64,000 bases of DNA from Nonomuraea montanisoli (GCF_013363975.1 NZ_JABWGN010000008.1:124001-188000); one strand, 5' to 3'; counted from the stretch's first letter, positions 45,807-54,870 are shown. The notes: a model not told the origin generated them from the sequence alone. A program made the numbers and translations.

Positions 45807-46436
45807 ATGACCCGTGTCTACCTGGAGCTCGGCCCCAAGAAGGTCTTCGCCTGCTCGCTGGAGTGGCCCGGCTGGTGCCGCGTCACCAAGGGCGAGGAGG
45901 CGGCCCTCGACCTGCTCATGGATTACGTGCCCCGCTACCGGGTGATCGCCGGGCGGGCCGGTCTCGCGTTCGAGCCGGGCGATCCCGTCGTCGCCGAGCG
46001 GGTGCCCGGCGACGCGACCACCGACTTCGGCGCGCCCTCCATCATGCCCGAGCTGGATCTGGAGCCGCTGGACGCCGAGGAGGCGCGCAGGCAGGTGGCG
46101 CTGCTGCGCGCCGCGTGGGAGCTGTTCGACGAGACCGTGGCGGCCTCGCCGGAGGAGCTGCGCAAGGGGCCGAGGGGAGGCGGGCGCGACACGTCCAGGA
46201 TCTACGACCACGTCGTCGAGGCCGAGCGCTCCTACGCCCGCAAGCTCGACGTCCGGCACAAGCCGTACCGCTCGCGCGAGGACCGCGACGCGATGCGCGC
46301 GGAGCTCACCGAGGTGCTGGCCCGCCCCTGGGAGCCGCCGGGCGACACGCGCTGGGTGCCGCGCTACGCCACCCGCCGCCTGGCCTGGCACGTCATCGAC
46401 CACCTGTGGGAGATCGAGGACCGTCGCGAGGGATGA
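45807..46436 (+). CDS. DinB-superfamily-like protein of unknown function
   Basis: 209 residues. N-terminal 95 residues form a small alpha/beta lead (VYLELGPKKVFACSLEWPGW); residues 100-205 are four helices with HVVEAERSYARKLDVRHKPY and RRLAWHVIDHLWEIEDR, the two-His pattern of the DinB/YfiT fold. Likely metal-binding; reaction unknown. Its last 44 bp overlap the convergent Nudix gene. Confidence 0.82.
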   Translation: MTRVYLELGPKKVFACSLEWPGWCRVTKGEEAALDLLMDYVPRYRVIAGRAGLAFEPGDPVVAERVPGDATTDFGAPSIMPELDLEPLDAEEARRQVALLRAAWELFDETVAASPEELRKGPRGGGRDTSRIYDHVVEAERSYARKLDVRHKPYRSREDRDAMRAELTEVLARPWEPPGDTRWVPRYATRRLAWHVIDHLWEIEDRREG

Positions 46437-46866
46437 GCCGGGGCAGGGCGCCGATGTGCTCCGCCAGGTAGCCGGCGACCGCCTCCGGCACCACGTGCCG
46501 CGAGGTGATCTCCGAGCGGCGCAGCGGCAGCCGCTCCACCTCGTAGCGGCCGCGCGCCGCGTCCTCCACCTCCGGGCCGTGGCGCAGCGCCCAGTCCATG
46601 CCGACCAGCCGGCAGCCGTACAGGTGCTGCACCTTCACCCCGTCCTGCCACGGATAGCGCACCGTGGTCAGCGGCGTGACGGCCGACACCGTGGCGCCCA
46701 GCTCCTCCAGCAGCTCCCGGCGCAGCGTGTGCTCCAGCGTGGCGTCCTCCGGCTCCACGTGCCCGCCGGGCACCGACCAGTAGACCTCGCGCCCCGGGAC
46801 CGTGCGCCGGAACAGCACCAGCCGCTCCTCGCGGTCGAGCAGCAGGCCACGCACGCTGGGACGCAT
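46393..46866 (-). CDS. Nudix hydrolase
   Basis: 157 residues. Nudix box GGHVEPEDATLEHTLRRELL then EELG matches G-x5-E-x7-REUXEExGU. RRTVPGREVYWSVPGG precedes it. Hydrolyses a nucleoside diphosphate linked to an unknown group. The 3' end overlaps the convergent DinB-like gene by 44 bp, which is unusual but the C-terminal ARLIPRDGP-type tail after the core is dispensable-looking. Confidence 0.86.
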   Translation of the reverse strand: MRPSVRGLLLDREERLVLFRRTVPGREVYWSVPGGHVEPEDATLEHTLRRELLEELGATVSAVTPLTTVRYPWQDGVKVQHLYGCRLVGMDWALRHGPEVEDAARGRYEVERLPLRRSEITSRHVVPEAVAGYLAEHIGALPRLIPRDGPRSPTGGR

Positions 46867-46904
46867 GACTCTCCTTACGGGACGGGAGCGGGCTTCGGGT
46901 ACCC

Positions 46905-46923
46905 TAACCTACGGTCCCGTAAC
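46905..46923 (+). promoter_or_regulatory. desaturase promoter with TACGG/CCGTA operator
   Basis: TACGG-tc-CCGTA (46910-46921) is a perfect dyad overlapping the -10 candidate TAACCT (46905-46910). A further half, TTACGGGAC, lies at 46875-46883 in inverted orientation to GTCCCGTAA. Such sites suit a TetR-type regulator of fatty acid unsaturation (inference). Confidence 0.55.
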
Positions 46924-46939
46924 AAAGGAGAACGTTCTT

Positions 46940-47866
46940 ATGGCGATGACGCAGACGGAGCTTCTGCACGAGCTCGAACCCGTGGTCGCGGGAGAGCTCG
47001 ACCGCCATCACGCGATGGCCAAGGAGTGGTTCCCCCACGAGTACGTACCGTGGAGCGAAGGCCGCGACTTCGACGGCGTCTACGGTGGTGAGGCCTGGCA
47101 GGAGAGCGACTCCAAGCTGCCCGAGGCGGCCCGCGTCTCCCTGATCGTCAACCTGCTCACCGAGGACAACCTCCCCAGCTACCACCACGAGATCGCCACC
47201 ACGTTCGGCCGCGACGGCGCGTGGGGCACGTGGGTCCACCGCTGGACCGCCGAGGAGGACCGCCACGGCACCGCCATCCGCGACTACCTCACGGTCACGC
47301 GCGCGGTCGACCCGGTCGCGCTGGAGCGCGCCCGCATGGTCCACATGGAGAGCGGCTTCACCAGCGAGTACGGGACCATGCTCCAGCAGCTCGCGTACGT
47401 CTCCTTCCAGGAGCTCGCGACCCGCATCGCGCACCGCAACACCGGCCGGGCGTCGGGCGACGAGGGCTGCGAGCGGCTGCTCGCCCGCATCGCCGCCGAC
47501 GAGAACCTGCACATGCTCTTCTACCGCAACCTCCTCAAGGCGGCCTTCGAGCTCGACCCCAACCAGACGATGCGGGCCGTGACCGACGTGGTCACCACCT
47601 TCCAGATGCCGGGGTCCGGCATCGAGGGCTTCGCCCGCAAGGCGATGATCATCGCCAACGAGGGCATCTACGACCTGCGCCTCCACATGGACGACGTGCT
47701 CATGCCGGTGCTGCGGCAGTGGTCGGTCTTCGACAAGACCGGTCTCGACGCCGAGGGTGAGCAGGCCCGCGAGGAGCTGTCGGCGTTCCTGGCCAAGACG
47801 GAGGCCACGGCCGCGCGCTTCGTGGAGCGCCGCGAGGAGCGCCGCGCCCGCGCCGCCGCCCGCTGA
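46940..47866 (+). CDS. acyl-[acyl-carrier-protein] desaturase (DesA type)
   Basis: 308 residues. Soluble ferritin-like di-iron enzyme that places a double bond in acyl-ACP using oxygen and ferredoxin. Iron ligands appear in EDNLPSYHHEI, AEEDRHG (E-x-x-H), and ADENLHMLF. AAAGGAG nine bases before ATG 46940 decides the start against a longer open frame. An operator-like dyad lies at the promoter. C-terminus is Arg/Ala-rich; its stop begins a 44-bp duplication. Confidence 0.92.
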   Translation: MAMTQTELLHELEPVVAGELDRHHAMAKEWFPHEYVPWSEGRDFDGVYGGEAWQESDSKLPEAARVSLIVNLLTEDNLPSYHHEIATTFGRDGAWGTWVHRWTAEEDRHGTAIRDYLTVTRAVDPVALERARMVHMESGFTSEYGTMLQQLAYVSFQELATRIAHRNTGRASGDEGCERLLARIAADENLHMLFYRNLLKAAFELDPNQTMRAVTDVVTTFQMPGSGIEGFARKAMIIANEGIYDLRLHMDDVLMPVLRQWSVFDKTGLDAEGEQAREELSAFLAKTEATAARFVERREERRARAAAR

Positions 47867-47949
47867 CCCCGCCGCGATCCCGCGCCGCCCGCCCGGCCAC
47901 CCCCCACTGACCGCGCTGCGACTCCGGACCGCCCGCCCGGCCACCCCCC
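47862..47949 (+). repeat. stop-anchored duplication, 44-bp units
   Basis: The desaturase end (GCTGACCCCGCC...) and following bases are repeated once; TGA at 47864 and 47908. Both copies end in the same CGCCCGCCCGGCCACCCCCC. Very C-rich on the sense strand. Confidence 0.88.
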
Positions 47950-48014
47950 GCCGGGCCCGGCGTGACCCTCTCCCTGAGCGGGGTGGGGTGGTTTGTCTGG
48001 GATGATCCCGAGCC

Positions 48015-50120
48015 ATGGACTTCCCCGTGACGCTGGTCGTCTCCGTCGCCGCCCTGGTGATGATCCTCCTGTTGGCGGGTGCCGCCCGACGACTGCTGGG
48101 AGTCAGGTTCGGGGCGATCCGGACGTTCCTGGCCGGCTTGCTGGCCTTCACCCTGTCCGCCCCGCTGCTCTCGCCGATCCTCAACTCCTTCCCCCGGACG
48201 CCCGCCGGCGAGAGGCCGGTCGATCCCGGCATCGGCGCGCTCTGGGTGCTCCTGCTCGTCGCCATGTGCGTCGTGCTCATCCCCATGGTGCTTCTGGTAC
48301 TGGCCGAGGCGCTGGTCCCGCCCGGCTCCATCCCCGGCCCGCTGGAGCTGGCCCGCTCGATGCGCGGCCGGATCTCCCGGGCCCGGCGGTACTCCCAGAT
48401 CACCCGCATTGCGATCCGCCACGGCCTCGGCCCGTACCTGCGCGGACGCGGAGCGCGGGTCGAGGACCGGCCCGGCAGGCGGCGGCTGGCGGCGTCGCTG
48501 CGCCAGGCGCTCGACGACGGCGGCGTCACGTTCGTCAAGCTCGGCCAGGTGCTGTCCACGCGCCGCGACCTGCTGCCGGCGGAGTTCGTGGAGGAGCTCG
48601 GCCTGCTGCAGGACCGGGTCGCGCCCGCGCCGTGGGAGCAGATCGAGCCCGTCCTGACGGCCGAGCTGGGCGGCCCGCCCGAGAGCGTGTTCGCGGAGTT
48701 CGACCGCACGCCGCTGGCCGCCGCGTCGATCGCCCAGGTGCACGCCGCCCGGCTGCGCACCGGTGAGAGCGTCGTGGTCAAGGTGCGCCGGCCCGGCATC
48801 GACCGGGTCGTGGCCAGGGACCTCGACATCGTGCGCCGCCTGGCCGCCACCCTGGAGAGCCGTACCCGCTGGGGCCGTTCGCTGGGGGTGCGGGAGCTGG
48901 CCGAGGGGTTCGCGGTGGCGTTGCGCGAGGAGCTCGACTTCCGCGTCGAGGCGGCCAACATGGCGGCCGTCATCGCGTACCGGTCGTCCGGCGGGCCGTC
49001 CGGGCCGTCCGGGTCGTCCGGTGCGCCCGACGCCCCCGGAGCGTCCGCGGTCTCGGCCGCGCTCCCGATCGTCGAGGCGTTCCCGGCGACGGGCCCGGCC
49101 GGGGCGCCGGGGGCGGCCGGGGGTGTCACGGTCACGTACCCGGCGCCGGTCCCGGCCCTGTGCGGCGAGCGCGTGCTGGTCATGGAGCGGCTGACGGGCG
49201 GCCCGCTGGCCGCCGCCGACGGCGCCCGCGGCCTCGAACGCGCCCGCGCGCTGCTGGACTGCCTGCTCAGGCAGGTGCTCGTGGAGGGCGTCTTCCACGC
49301 CGACCCGCACCCGGGCAACCTCATGCTGCTGGACGACGGCACGCTCGCGCTGCTCGACTTCGGCTCGGTGGGACGCCTGGACGCCGCCGTGCGCTCGGCC
49401 CTCCAGCGCTTCCTGCTGGCCATGAACCGGCAGGACCCGGTGGCCGTCACGGACGCGCTGCTGGAGGTCATGCCGAGGCCCGAGGACGTCGACGAGCCGG
49501 CGCTGGAGCGCGCTCTCGGCCAGTTCATGGCCCGGCACCTGGTGCCGGGATCGGCGAGCGTCCAGATGTTCACCGACCTGTTCAGGATCGTCTCCGGGCA
49601 CGGGCTGTCCGTGCCGCCGGAGGTCGCCGCGGTCTTCCGCGCCCTCGCCACGCTGGAGGGGACCCTGCAACGGCTGGCGCCGGGCTTCGACCTCGTCGGC
49701 GAGGCGCGCGCGTTCGCCGGCCGCCACCTGTCCGAGCGGCTCGACGCCGGCGCGGTCAAGGAGACGGTCGTCCAGGAGGTGGCCACGCTGCTGCCCATGC
49801 TGCGGCGCCTGCCCCGCCGGATCGAGCGCATCGCGAGCGCCGCCGAGCACGGCCGCCTGGGCGTGAACGTCCGCCTCCTCGCCGACGACCGCGACCGCCG
49901 CTTCCTGACGGGGCTGCTGCACCAGGTGCTGCTGACGGTCCTCGGGGCGACGGCCGGGCTGATGGCGGCGATGCTCCTCGGCCTCGACGGCGGGCCGCAG
50001 GTGACCCCGGCGATCAGCCTCTTCCAGCTCATCGGCTACAACCTGCTCGTGATCAGCGCCATCCTGGTGCTGCGGGTGCTGATCGTCGTCTTCCGGCGCC
50101 CTCGGGACGCCCGTCCGTAG
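48015..50120 (+). CDS. UbiB/ABC1-family atypical kinase, membrane-bound
   Basis: 701 residues. Two N-terminal membrane segments (about 5-50 and 75-100), a UbiB kinase-like domain and two C-terminal membrane helices. Signature KxGQ in FVKLGQVLSTR, Ala-rich loop AAASIAQVHAA, VVKVRRPG Lys, catalytic HADPHPGNLML and metal motif LLDFGSVG are all intact. A Ser/Gly/Pro-rich insertion with GPSGPSGSSG-type repeats lies at about 320-375. UbiB proteins are ATPases supporting quinone or isoprenoid lipid metabolism (family knowledge); the actual partner is unknown. Confidence 0.93.
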   Translation: MDFPVTLVVSVAALVMILLLAGAARRLLGVRFGAIRTFLAGLLAFTLSAPLLSPILNSFPRTPAGERPVDPGIGALWVLLLVAMCVVLIPMVLLVLAEALVPPGSIPGPLELARSMRGRISRARRYSQITRIAIRHGLGPYLRGRGARVEDRPGRRRLAASLRQALDDGGVTFVKLGQVLSTRRDLLPAEFVEELGLLQDRVAPAPWEQIEPVLTAELGGPPESVFAEFDRTPLAAASIAQVHAARLRTGESVVVKVRRPGIDRVVARDLDIVRRLAATLESRTRWGRSLGVRELAEGFAVALREELDFRVEAANMAAVIAYRSSGGPSGPSGSSGAPDAPGASAVSAALPIVEAFPATGPAGAPGAAGGVTVTYPAPVPALCGERVLVMERLTGGPLAAADGARGLERARALLDCLLRQVLVEGVFHADPHPGNLMLLDDGTLALLDFGSVGRLDAAVRSALQRFLLAMNRQDPVAVTDALLEVMPRPEDVDEPALERALGQFMARHLVPGSASVQMFTDLFRIVSGHGLSVPPEVAAVFRALATLEGTLQRLAPGFDLVGEARAFAGRHLSERLDAGAVKETVVQEVATLLPMLRRLPRRIERIASAAEHGRLGVNVRLLADDRDRRFLTGLLHQVLLTVLGATAGLMAAMLLGLDGGPQVTPAISLFQLIGYNLLVISAILVLRVLIVVFRRPRDARP

Positions 50121-50350
50121 CCGGTCACGGCGGGTGAGGGGATGATCTCCCGATCGTCACCCTGATCCCACCCGCCCCAGAACATTATTCCGTTGATCTC
50201 GTTCAGGCGGACGTTCGCACAGGTCAGGGCACGGCGCGCACGGCCGCCCGGCACCGGCGGCAACTTGACCCCGCACTGGTGTTGGACATCCCCGACATCG
50301 GGCAGGTTCCCGCCCATGGGCACCACATCGAGATCCTTCGGGAGCAGAGG

Positions 50351-50938
50351 GTGAGAATCATCGGGATCGCCGCGAGCCTCCACGCAGGATCCTTCATCAA
50401 TAGATTGCTGACAGCGGTGGGCGGCGAGCTCCCGTCCGGCGTGGACTTCACGCCCTGGACGGACCTCGCCGCCGTGCCGCCGTTCACCGCCGGACCCGTG
50501 CCCGACGCGCCCTCCGGGCTGCTCCGTCTGGTGGACGACGCCGACGCGCTGCTGCTGATCGCGCCCGAGCACAGCCTGCTGCCCGTCGAGCTGGGCGACG
50601 CCCTGCGATGGCTGTCCGCCTCGGGCGCGCTGACCGGCAGGCACGTCGCGGTGATGAGCGCCAGCGCGCGTCCCTGCGGCGCCATGTGGGCGCAGGCGGA
50701 GCTGTACCGGCAGCTCACCGAGGCGGGGGCCGTGGTCATGGGGGCCGAGCTGGTGATCTCGCCGCTCAGCCCGCACTTCGACGAGCGGGGCCGCCTCACC
50801 GTGGGACGGCTGCGCGAGCAGGTGCGGGACGTGGTGAGCCGCCTGTGCCCGGCCGCGGTCGGCGAGCCCGTGCCCGTCATGGAGGCCGTGCCGCTCAGGC
50901 AGCCCGCGTTGAAGCGGGAGGCCGCGCTCACCGCCTGA
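50351..50938 (+). CDS. NADPH-dependent FMN reductase family protein
   Basis: 195 residues from GTG 50351 (GGAG six bases upstream), beginning VRIIGIAASLHAGSF, the flavodoxin-like FMN-binding start. IAPEHSLLPVELGDAL and SASARPCGAMWAQ follow the fold. The frame is open for 24 more codons to GTG 50279 and beyond, but codon use there is poor. The upstream 230 bp hold an A/T-rich patch (AACATTATTCCG, about 50181-50192) that may be the promoter. Confidence 0.87.
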   Translation: MRIIGIAASLHAGSFINRLLTAVGGELPSGVDFTPWTDLAAVPPFTAGPVPDAPSGLLRLVDDADALLLIAPEHSLLPVELGDALRWLSASGALTGRHVAVMSASARPCGAMWAQAELYRQLTEAGAVVMGAELVISPLSPHFDERGRLTVGRLREQVRDVVSRLCPAAVGEPVPVMEAVPLRQPALKREAALTA

Positions 50939-50978
50939 CGGCCCGCTCAACGCCTGACGGTTCACGCTCACCGCCCGC
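50924..50978 (+). repeat. stop-anchored array, 19/21-bp units
   Basis: CGCTCACCGCCTGACGG, the reductase gene end, recurs as CGCTCAACGCCTGACGG and again as CGCTCACCGCC. TGA at 50936 and 50955. C-rich. Confidence 0.88.
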
Positions 50979-51105
50979 CTCTCCGGCCCGGCCGCATCCC
51001 GGTCGGGCCGGACCCGTGTACGGGGCGAAAAGCCGTTGGCCGCCGCGCCCGTCCGATCGGTACGGTTGAGGAGCAGAACCGAGACAACGACAGGAGCACA
51101 CCACG

Positions 51106-51513
51106 ATGCCCGGCCCGCTGGTCGTCAACGACGCGGTCGTCATCCCCGACGCCGAGCTCGTGTGGCGCTTCTCGCGCTCCTCCGGCCCGGGCGGCCAGGG
51201 CGTCAACACCACGGACAGCCGGGTGGAGCTCAGCTTCGACCTGGAGGCCAGCACCGCGCTCCCGCCGGCGCTCAAGGCGCGCGCCCTCGACCGGCTGGGC
51301 ACGGCGACCATCACGATCGCCGCCTCGGAGTACCGCTCGCAGCTGCGCAACCGCGAGGCGGCCTGCCAGCGGCTGGCGCAGCGCCTGAGAGAGGCGATCG
51401 CGCCCCCGCCCAAGCGCCGCCGCCCCACCAAGCCGAGCCGCGGGTCGGTCGAGCGGCGCATCGCCGCCAAGAAGCAGCGCGCCGACCTCAAGCGCCTGCG
51501 CCGCGACCCCTGA
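51106..51513 (+). CDS. arfB: alternative ribosome-rescue factor ArfB (peptidyl-tRNA hydrolase)
   Basis: 135 residues. ArfB frees ribosomes stalled on messages without a stop codon. The catalytic GGQ lies in SSGPGGQGVNTTDSRVEL; the Lys/Arg-rich tail (PPPKRRRPTKPSRGSVERR, then AAKKQRADLKRLRR) enters the empty mRNA channel. ATG 51106 follows AGGAG. Its own stop codon is followed by four more TGA copies in a tandem array. Confidence 0.95.
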   Translation: MPGPLVVNDAVVIPDAELVWRFSRSSGPGGQGVNTTDSRVELSFDLEASTALPPALKARALDRLGTATITIAASEYRSQLRNREAACQRLAQRLREAIAPPPKRRRPTKPSRGSVERRIAAKKQRADLKRLRRDP

Positions 51514-51618
51514 TCACCCGCGCCGACCCCTGACCGCCTCGGCGCCGACTCCTGACCGCCTCGCGCTGCCCTCTGACCGCCTCGCGCTGCCCCCTGACCG
51601 CCTCGCGCCGACCCCGAA
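51502..51618 (+). repeat. stop-anchored array, about 21-bp units, five TGA copies
   Basis: GACCCCTGA, the end of arfB, is repeated; TGA at 51511, 51531, 51553, 51574 and 51595, spaced 20, 22, 21 and 21, then a CGA copy. Spacers are CCGCCTCGCGC-like. C-rich, no hairpin. Confidence 0.92.
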
Positions 51619-51745
51619 CGCCCTTCATGGCCGCTTCATGCGGACCTCAAGCGCCCGCGCCCCCGCCGTCACGCGCACTGATGGTGTGATGCAAGCGACA
51701 TGTGCGACCATCGCCGGGAATCCGCGGGTCTAGTGGGGAGGCGCT

Positions 51746-52564
51746 GTGGCGGGCATCGTCGGCGTGCACGGAATCGGGAAGTACGACTACTACGTCAACG
51801 CCGGGAACTCGGCGAGCGGGGCGGCCGAGGCGATGCGCCTCAAGTGGGACCGCTACTTACACGCGGCGCTCGGCGGCGAACCCCGGCCGTACTTCACCGA
51901 GGTCGCCTACTTCTCCCACCTCCTGCGCGACCGCGCCCCCGAGCAGGGGCCGAGGGCGTTCTCCGCCATGGGCGCCGACGCCCACCACGTCCTCGCCGAA
52001 TGGGCCCGGCAGCGCGGCTGGGGCGAGCACGTCACCGGCGCGCTGCGCACGTTCACGGGATGGCTGCTGACGCGGCTCGACGCCCGGTCGGCGGCGTTCG
52101 CCGGGCTCTTCGCGCCCGAGGTGGCCGCGTACCTGACCGACGCCGTCCGGCGGGAGCGGGTGCGGCAGTCCGTCGCCGCGACGATCCGGCGCAACCGGCC
52201 GCGCGTCGTCGTCGCCCACTCGCTCGGCAGCGTCGTGGCCTACGAGGCCCTGTGGTCCGACCCCGCCCTGGAGGTGGACCTGCTGCTGACGCTCGGCAGC
52301 CCCCTCGGCATGCGCAACGTCGTCTTCGAACGCCTGCTGCCCGCGCCCATCAACGGCCGCGGCGGTCGCCCGCCCGGCGTCCGGCGCTGGGTGAACATCG
52401 CCGACAAGGACGACATCGCGGCCATCCCTCCGGACCTGTGCGACAGCTTCGCCGGGGTGGACGTCGAGGAGCTGGTCAACCTCGACTGGATCGACTTCCA
52501 CACGGCCGAGAAGTATCTGGGCTGCCCCGCGCTCGACCCGCATCTGCGACCCTTTCTCGTATGA
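51746..52564 (+). CDS. alpha/beta-hydrolase-fold protein (PGAP1/lipase-like)
   Basis: 272 residues, no signal peptide. GIVGVHGIGKYDYY is the oxyanion segment; nucleophile Ser in VVAHSLGSVVAYEAL; late Asp in ADKDDIAAIP and His in IDFHTAEKYL complete a plausible triad. Length and VHGIG...AHSLGS pattern resemble PGAP1-like lipases and effector-associated hydrolases. GTG 51746 follows GGGGAGG. The stop overlaps the HAD gene (ATGA), so the two are one unit. Substrate unknown. Confidence 0.82.
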   Translation: MAGIVGVHGIGKYDYYVNAGNSASGAAEAMRLKWDRYLHAALGGEPRPYFTEVAYFSHLLRDRAPEQGPRAFSAMGADAHHVLAEWARQRGWGEHVTGALRTFTGWLLTRLDARSAAFAGLFAPEVAAYLTDAVRRERVRQSVAATIRRNRPRVVVAHSLGSVVAYEALWSDPALEVDLLLTLGSPLGMRNVVFERLLPAPINGRGGRPPGVRRWVNIADKDDIAAIPPDLCDSFAGVDVEELVNLDWIDFHTAEKYLGCPALDPHLRPFLV

Positions 52565-53148
52565 AGTGGATCGTGTTCGACTACGGTGACGTCCTGTCCC
52601 TGTCCCAGCCCGAGGCCGAAGTGGCGGCGATGGTCCGGGAGTCCGGCGCCGGCCCCGAGGCGTTCCGGGACGGCTACTGGAAGCACCGCCTCGACTTCGA
52701 CCGCGGCACGCTGACACCGGAGGAGTTCTGGTCGGCGGCGCTCGGCCGGTCCGTCGGCGCGGAGGAGACCGCCCGCCTCAACGCCCTGGACCTGGCGAGC
52801 TGGTCGCACCCGGACGAGGACACGGTCGCGCTCCTCGGCGAGCTGCTCGCCGCCGGCCGGCCGGTGGGCCTGCTCTCCAACGCCCCCGCCTGCATCGCCG
52901 ACAGCCTGGACGAGCTGCCGTGGATCGCCGCCATCCCGCACCGCGTCTACAGCGGCCGGATCGGCCTGGTGAAGCCGGACCGCGCGATCTACGACCACCT
53001 CGCCCGCGAGCTCGGCGCCGACCCCGCCGACGTGGTCTTCGTGGACGACCGCCCGCACAACGTGGCCGGGGCCCGGGCGGCGGGCATGACCGCCGTGGTC
53101 TTCACCACGGCCGCCGCCCTCCGCGCCGACCTCTCGGCACTCCTGTAG
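52561..53148 (+). CDS. HAD family hydrolase
   Basis: 195 residues, HAD subclass IA. Nucleophile Asp in VFDYGDVLSLS (second acidic position shifted, DYGD), LLSNAP (motif II), KPDRAIYDHL (Lys, motif III) and FVDDRPHNVAGARAAG (motif IV). ATG of an ATGA overlap with the hydrolase gene. Epoxide-hydrolase-like or sugar phosphatase members exist; substrate unknown. A longer open frame upstream is a shadow. Confidence 0.9.
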   Translation: MKWIVFDYGDVLSLSQPEAEVAAMVRESGAGPEAFRDGYWKHRLDFDRGTLTPEEFWSAALGRSVGAEETARLNALDLASWSHPDEDTVALLGELLAAGRPVGLLSNAPACIADSLDELPWIAAIPHRVYSGRIGLVKPDRAIYDHLARELGADPADVVFVDDRPHNVAGARAAGMTAVVFTTAAALRADLSALL

Positions 53149-53246
53149 GCCCCTGACCACCGCACACGCCGCTCCGACCGGAGCTGTTCACTCGTACGTG
53201 GCGCCGCTGTCATGACCGGGTCAGCGGCGCCGGACATACCTGAGGC

Positions 53247-54779
53247 GTGAACCGCAGATCCTTCCTCACCGCGGCGGCCGCCGGCCTGGTCACCCAGGCC
53301 GCCGGCCCTCTCACCTCCCCGGCACGGGCCTCCGCCTCCCTGGCGCTCAAGGGCGACCCGTTCACGCTCGGCGTCGCCTCCGGCGACCCCTCCACCGGCG
53401 GCTTCGTGCTCTGGACCCGCCTGGCCCTCGACCCGCTCGGCGGCGACGGCCGCGGCGGCATGCCCGCCCGCGACGTGGACGTCGACTGGCAGATCGCCAC
53501 CGACGACCGCTTCCGCTCCGTCGTCCGCACGGGCACCGCCACGGCCCGCGCGGGCGCCGCGCACAGCGTCCACGTCGAGGTGGACGGCCTGGAGGCGGGC
53601 CGCGAGTACTTCTACCGCTTCCGGTCCCAGGGCCGCCTGTCGCCCGCCGGCCGCACCAGGACCACCCCGGCCGTGGAGCGGCCGCTGAGGTTCGCCGTCG
53701 CCGCGTGCGCCCACTACGAGCACGGCTACTACACCGCCTACCGGCGCCTCGCCGAGGACGAGCCGGAGCTCGTCGTCTTCCTCGGCGACTACATGTACGA
53801 GTACGGCCCGAGCGGCTACACCGCGCTCGCCGGCCGGGTCCGCACCCACACGCCCGGCAAGTGCGAGACGCTGGCCGACTACCGGCTGCGCCACGCCCAG
53901 TACAAGAGCGACCCCGACCTCCAGCACGCCCACGCCACCGCCCCGTGGCTGGTCGCCTTCGACGACCACGAGATCGAGAACAACTGGGCCGGCCCTGTCT
54001 CCAGCACCGGCGCGCCCGGGTTCGCGCGCCGCCGCGCCGACGCCTTCCGCGCCTACTACGAGAACATGCCGCTGCGCCGCGCCAGCCTCCAGGGCGCCGT
54101 GCTGCGGGTCAACCGGCGTGTCTCCTGGGGGCCGCTGGCCCGCTTCCACCTGCTCGACACCCGCCAGTTCCGCGACGACCAGGCGTGCCTGGACGGCGTA
54201 CGGGCCGGCTGCGACGACCGGCTGTCGGCCAGGCGGACCCTGCTCGGCGCCGGCCAGTGGAGCTGGCTGGAGAGCGGCCTGCGCGGCTCCGACGCCCACT
54301 GGAACCTGCTCGGCCAGCAGATCATGATGACGCAGCGCGACTACAAGGTCGGGCCCGGCCGCGAGGTGAACCTCGACTCCTGGGACGGCTACGCCCCCGA
54401 GCGCACCCGGCTGCTCGGCTCGCTCGCCGTCACCTCCAATCCCGTCGTCCTGACCGGCGACGCGCACATGCACCACCTGGCCGACCTCAAGGCCGACTTC
54501 GACGACCCCGACGCGCCCGTGATCGCCAAGGAGCTGATCGCCTCCTCGATCGCCAGCGACGGCGACGGCTACCGCGACAGGACGTGGATCGCCGAGGCGG
54601 TGGCGGAGAACCCGCACATCTCGTTCATCGACCAGCGGCGCGGCTATCTCATGGCCCGGCTCACCCGCGACGAGCTGTCGGTCGACTACCGGACCCTCGA
54701 CTACATCTCCCGCAGGGGAGCCCGGGCCAGGACGGCGCACCGCGTCACGATCCCCTCCTCCGTCCAGGCCCGCGCCTGA
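53247..54779 (+). CDS. phoD: PhoD-type alkaline phosphatase
   Basis: 510 residues. Twin-arginine signal MNRRSFLTAAAAGLVTQAAG directs folded export. PhoD phosphodiesterase/phosphatase with the N-terminal beta domain (FTLGVASGDP, LWTRLALDP), metal-binding FLGDYMYEYG, AFDDHEIENNW and LTGDAHMHHL. Needs Ca and Fe in studied members and releases phosphate from phosphoesters. No PHO box was clearly found upstream. End of gene forms the first unit of a 14-bp array. Confidence 0.94.
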   Translation: MNRRSFLTAAAAGLVTQAAGPLTSPARASASLALKGDPFTLGVASGDPSTGGFVLWTRLALDPLGGDGRGGMPARDVDVDWQIATDDRFRSVVRTGTATARAGAAHSVHVEVDGLEAGREYFYRFRSQGRLSPAGRTRTTPAVERPLRFAVAACAHYEHGYYTAYRRLAEDEPELVVFLGDYMYEYGPSGYTALAGRVRTHTPGKCETLADYRLRHAQYKSDPDLQHAHATAPWLVAFDDHEIENNWAGPVSSTGAPGFARRRADAFRAYYENMPLRRASLQGAVLRVNRRVSWGPLARFHLLDTRQFRDDQACLDGVRAGCDDRLSARRTLLGAGQWSWLESGLRGSDAHWNLLGQQIMMTQRDYKVGPGREVNLDSWDGYAPERTRLLGSLAVTSNPVVLTGDAHMHHLADLKADFDDPDAPVIAKELIASSIASDGDGYRDRTWIAEAVAENPHISFIDQRRGYLMARLTRDELSVDYRTLDYISRRGARARTAHRVTIPSSVQARA

Positions 54780-54870
54780 GCGCCCGTGCCCGACTGCCCG
54801 TGCCCGACCGCCCGCGCCCGAGCGCCCGTGCCTGAGCGCTCGCGCCCGACCGTTCGCTGCCTGACCGTTT
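54772..54870 (+). repeat. stop-anchored array, 14-bp units
   Basis: Seven units of GCGCCTGAGCGCCC / GTGCCCGACCGCCC type; TGA at 54777, 54833 and 54862, replaced by CGA in the other copies. The first unit is the phoD end. C-rich. Confidence 0.9.

Noticed and set aside
50143..50350. Extended N-terminus for the FMN reductase
   Set aside because: Frame is open back to about 50143, but codon third positions are not GC-biased and no start other than GTG 50279 exists; the flavodoxin start fits GTG 50351.
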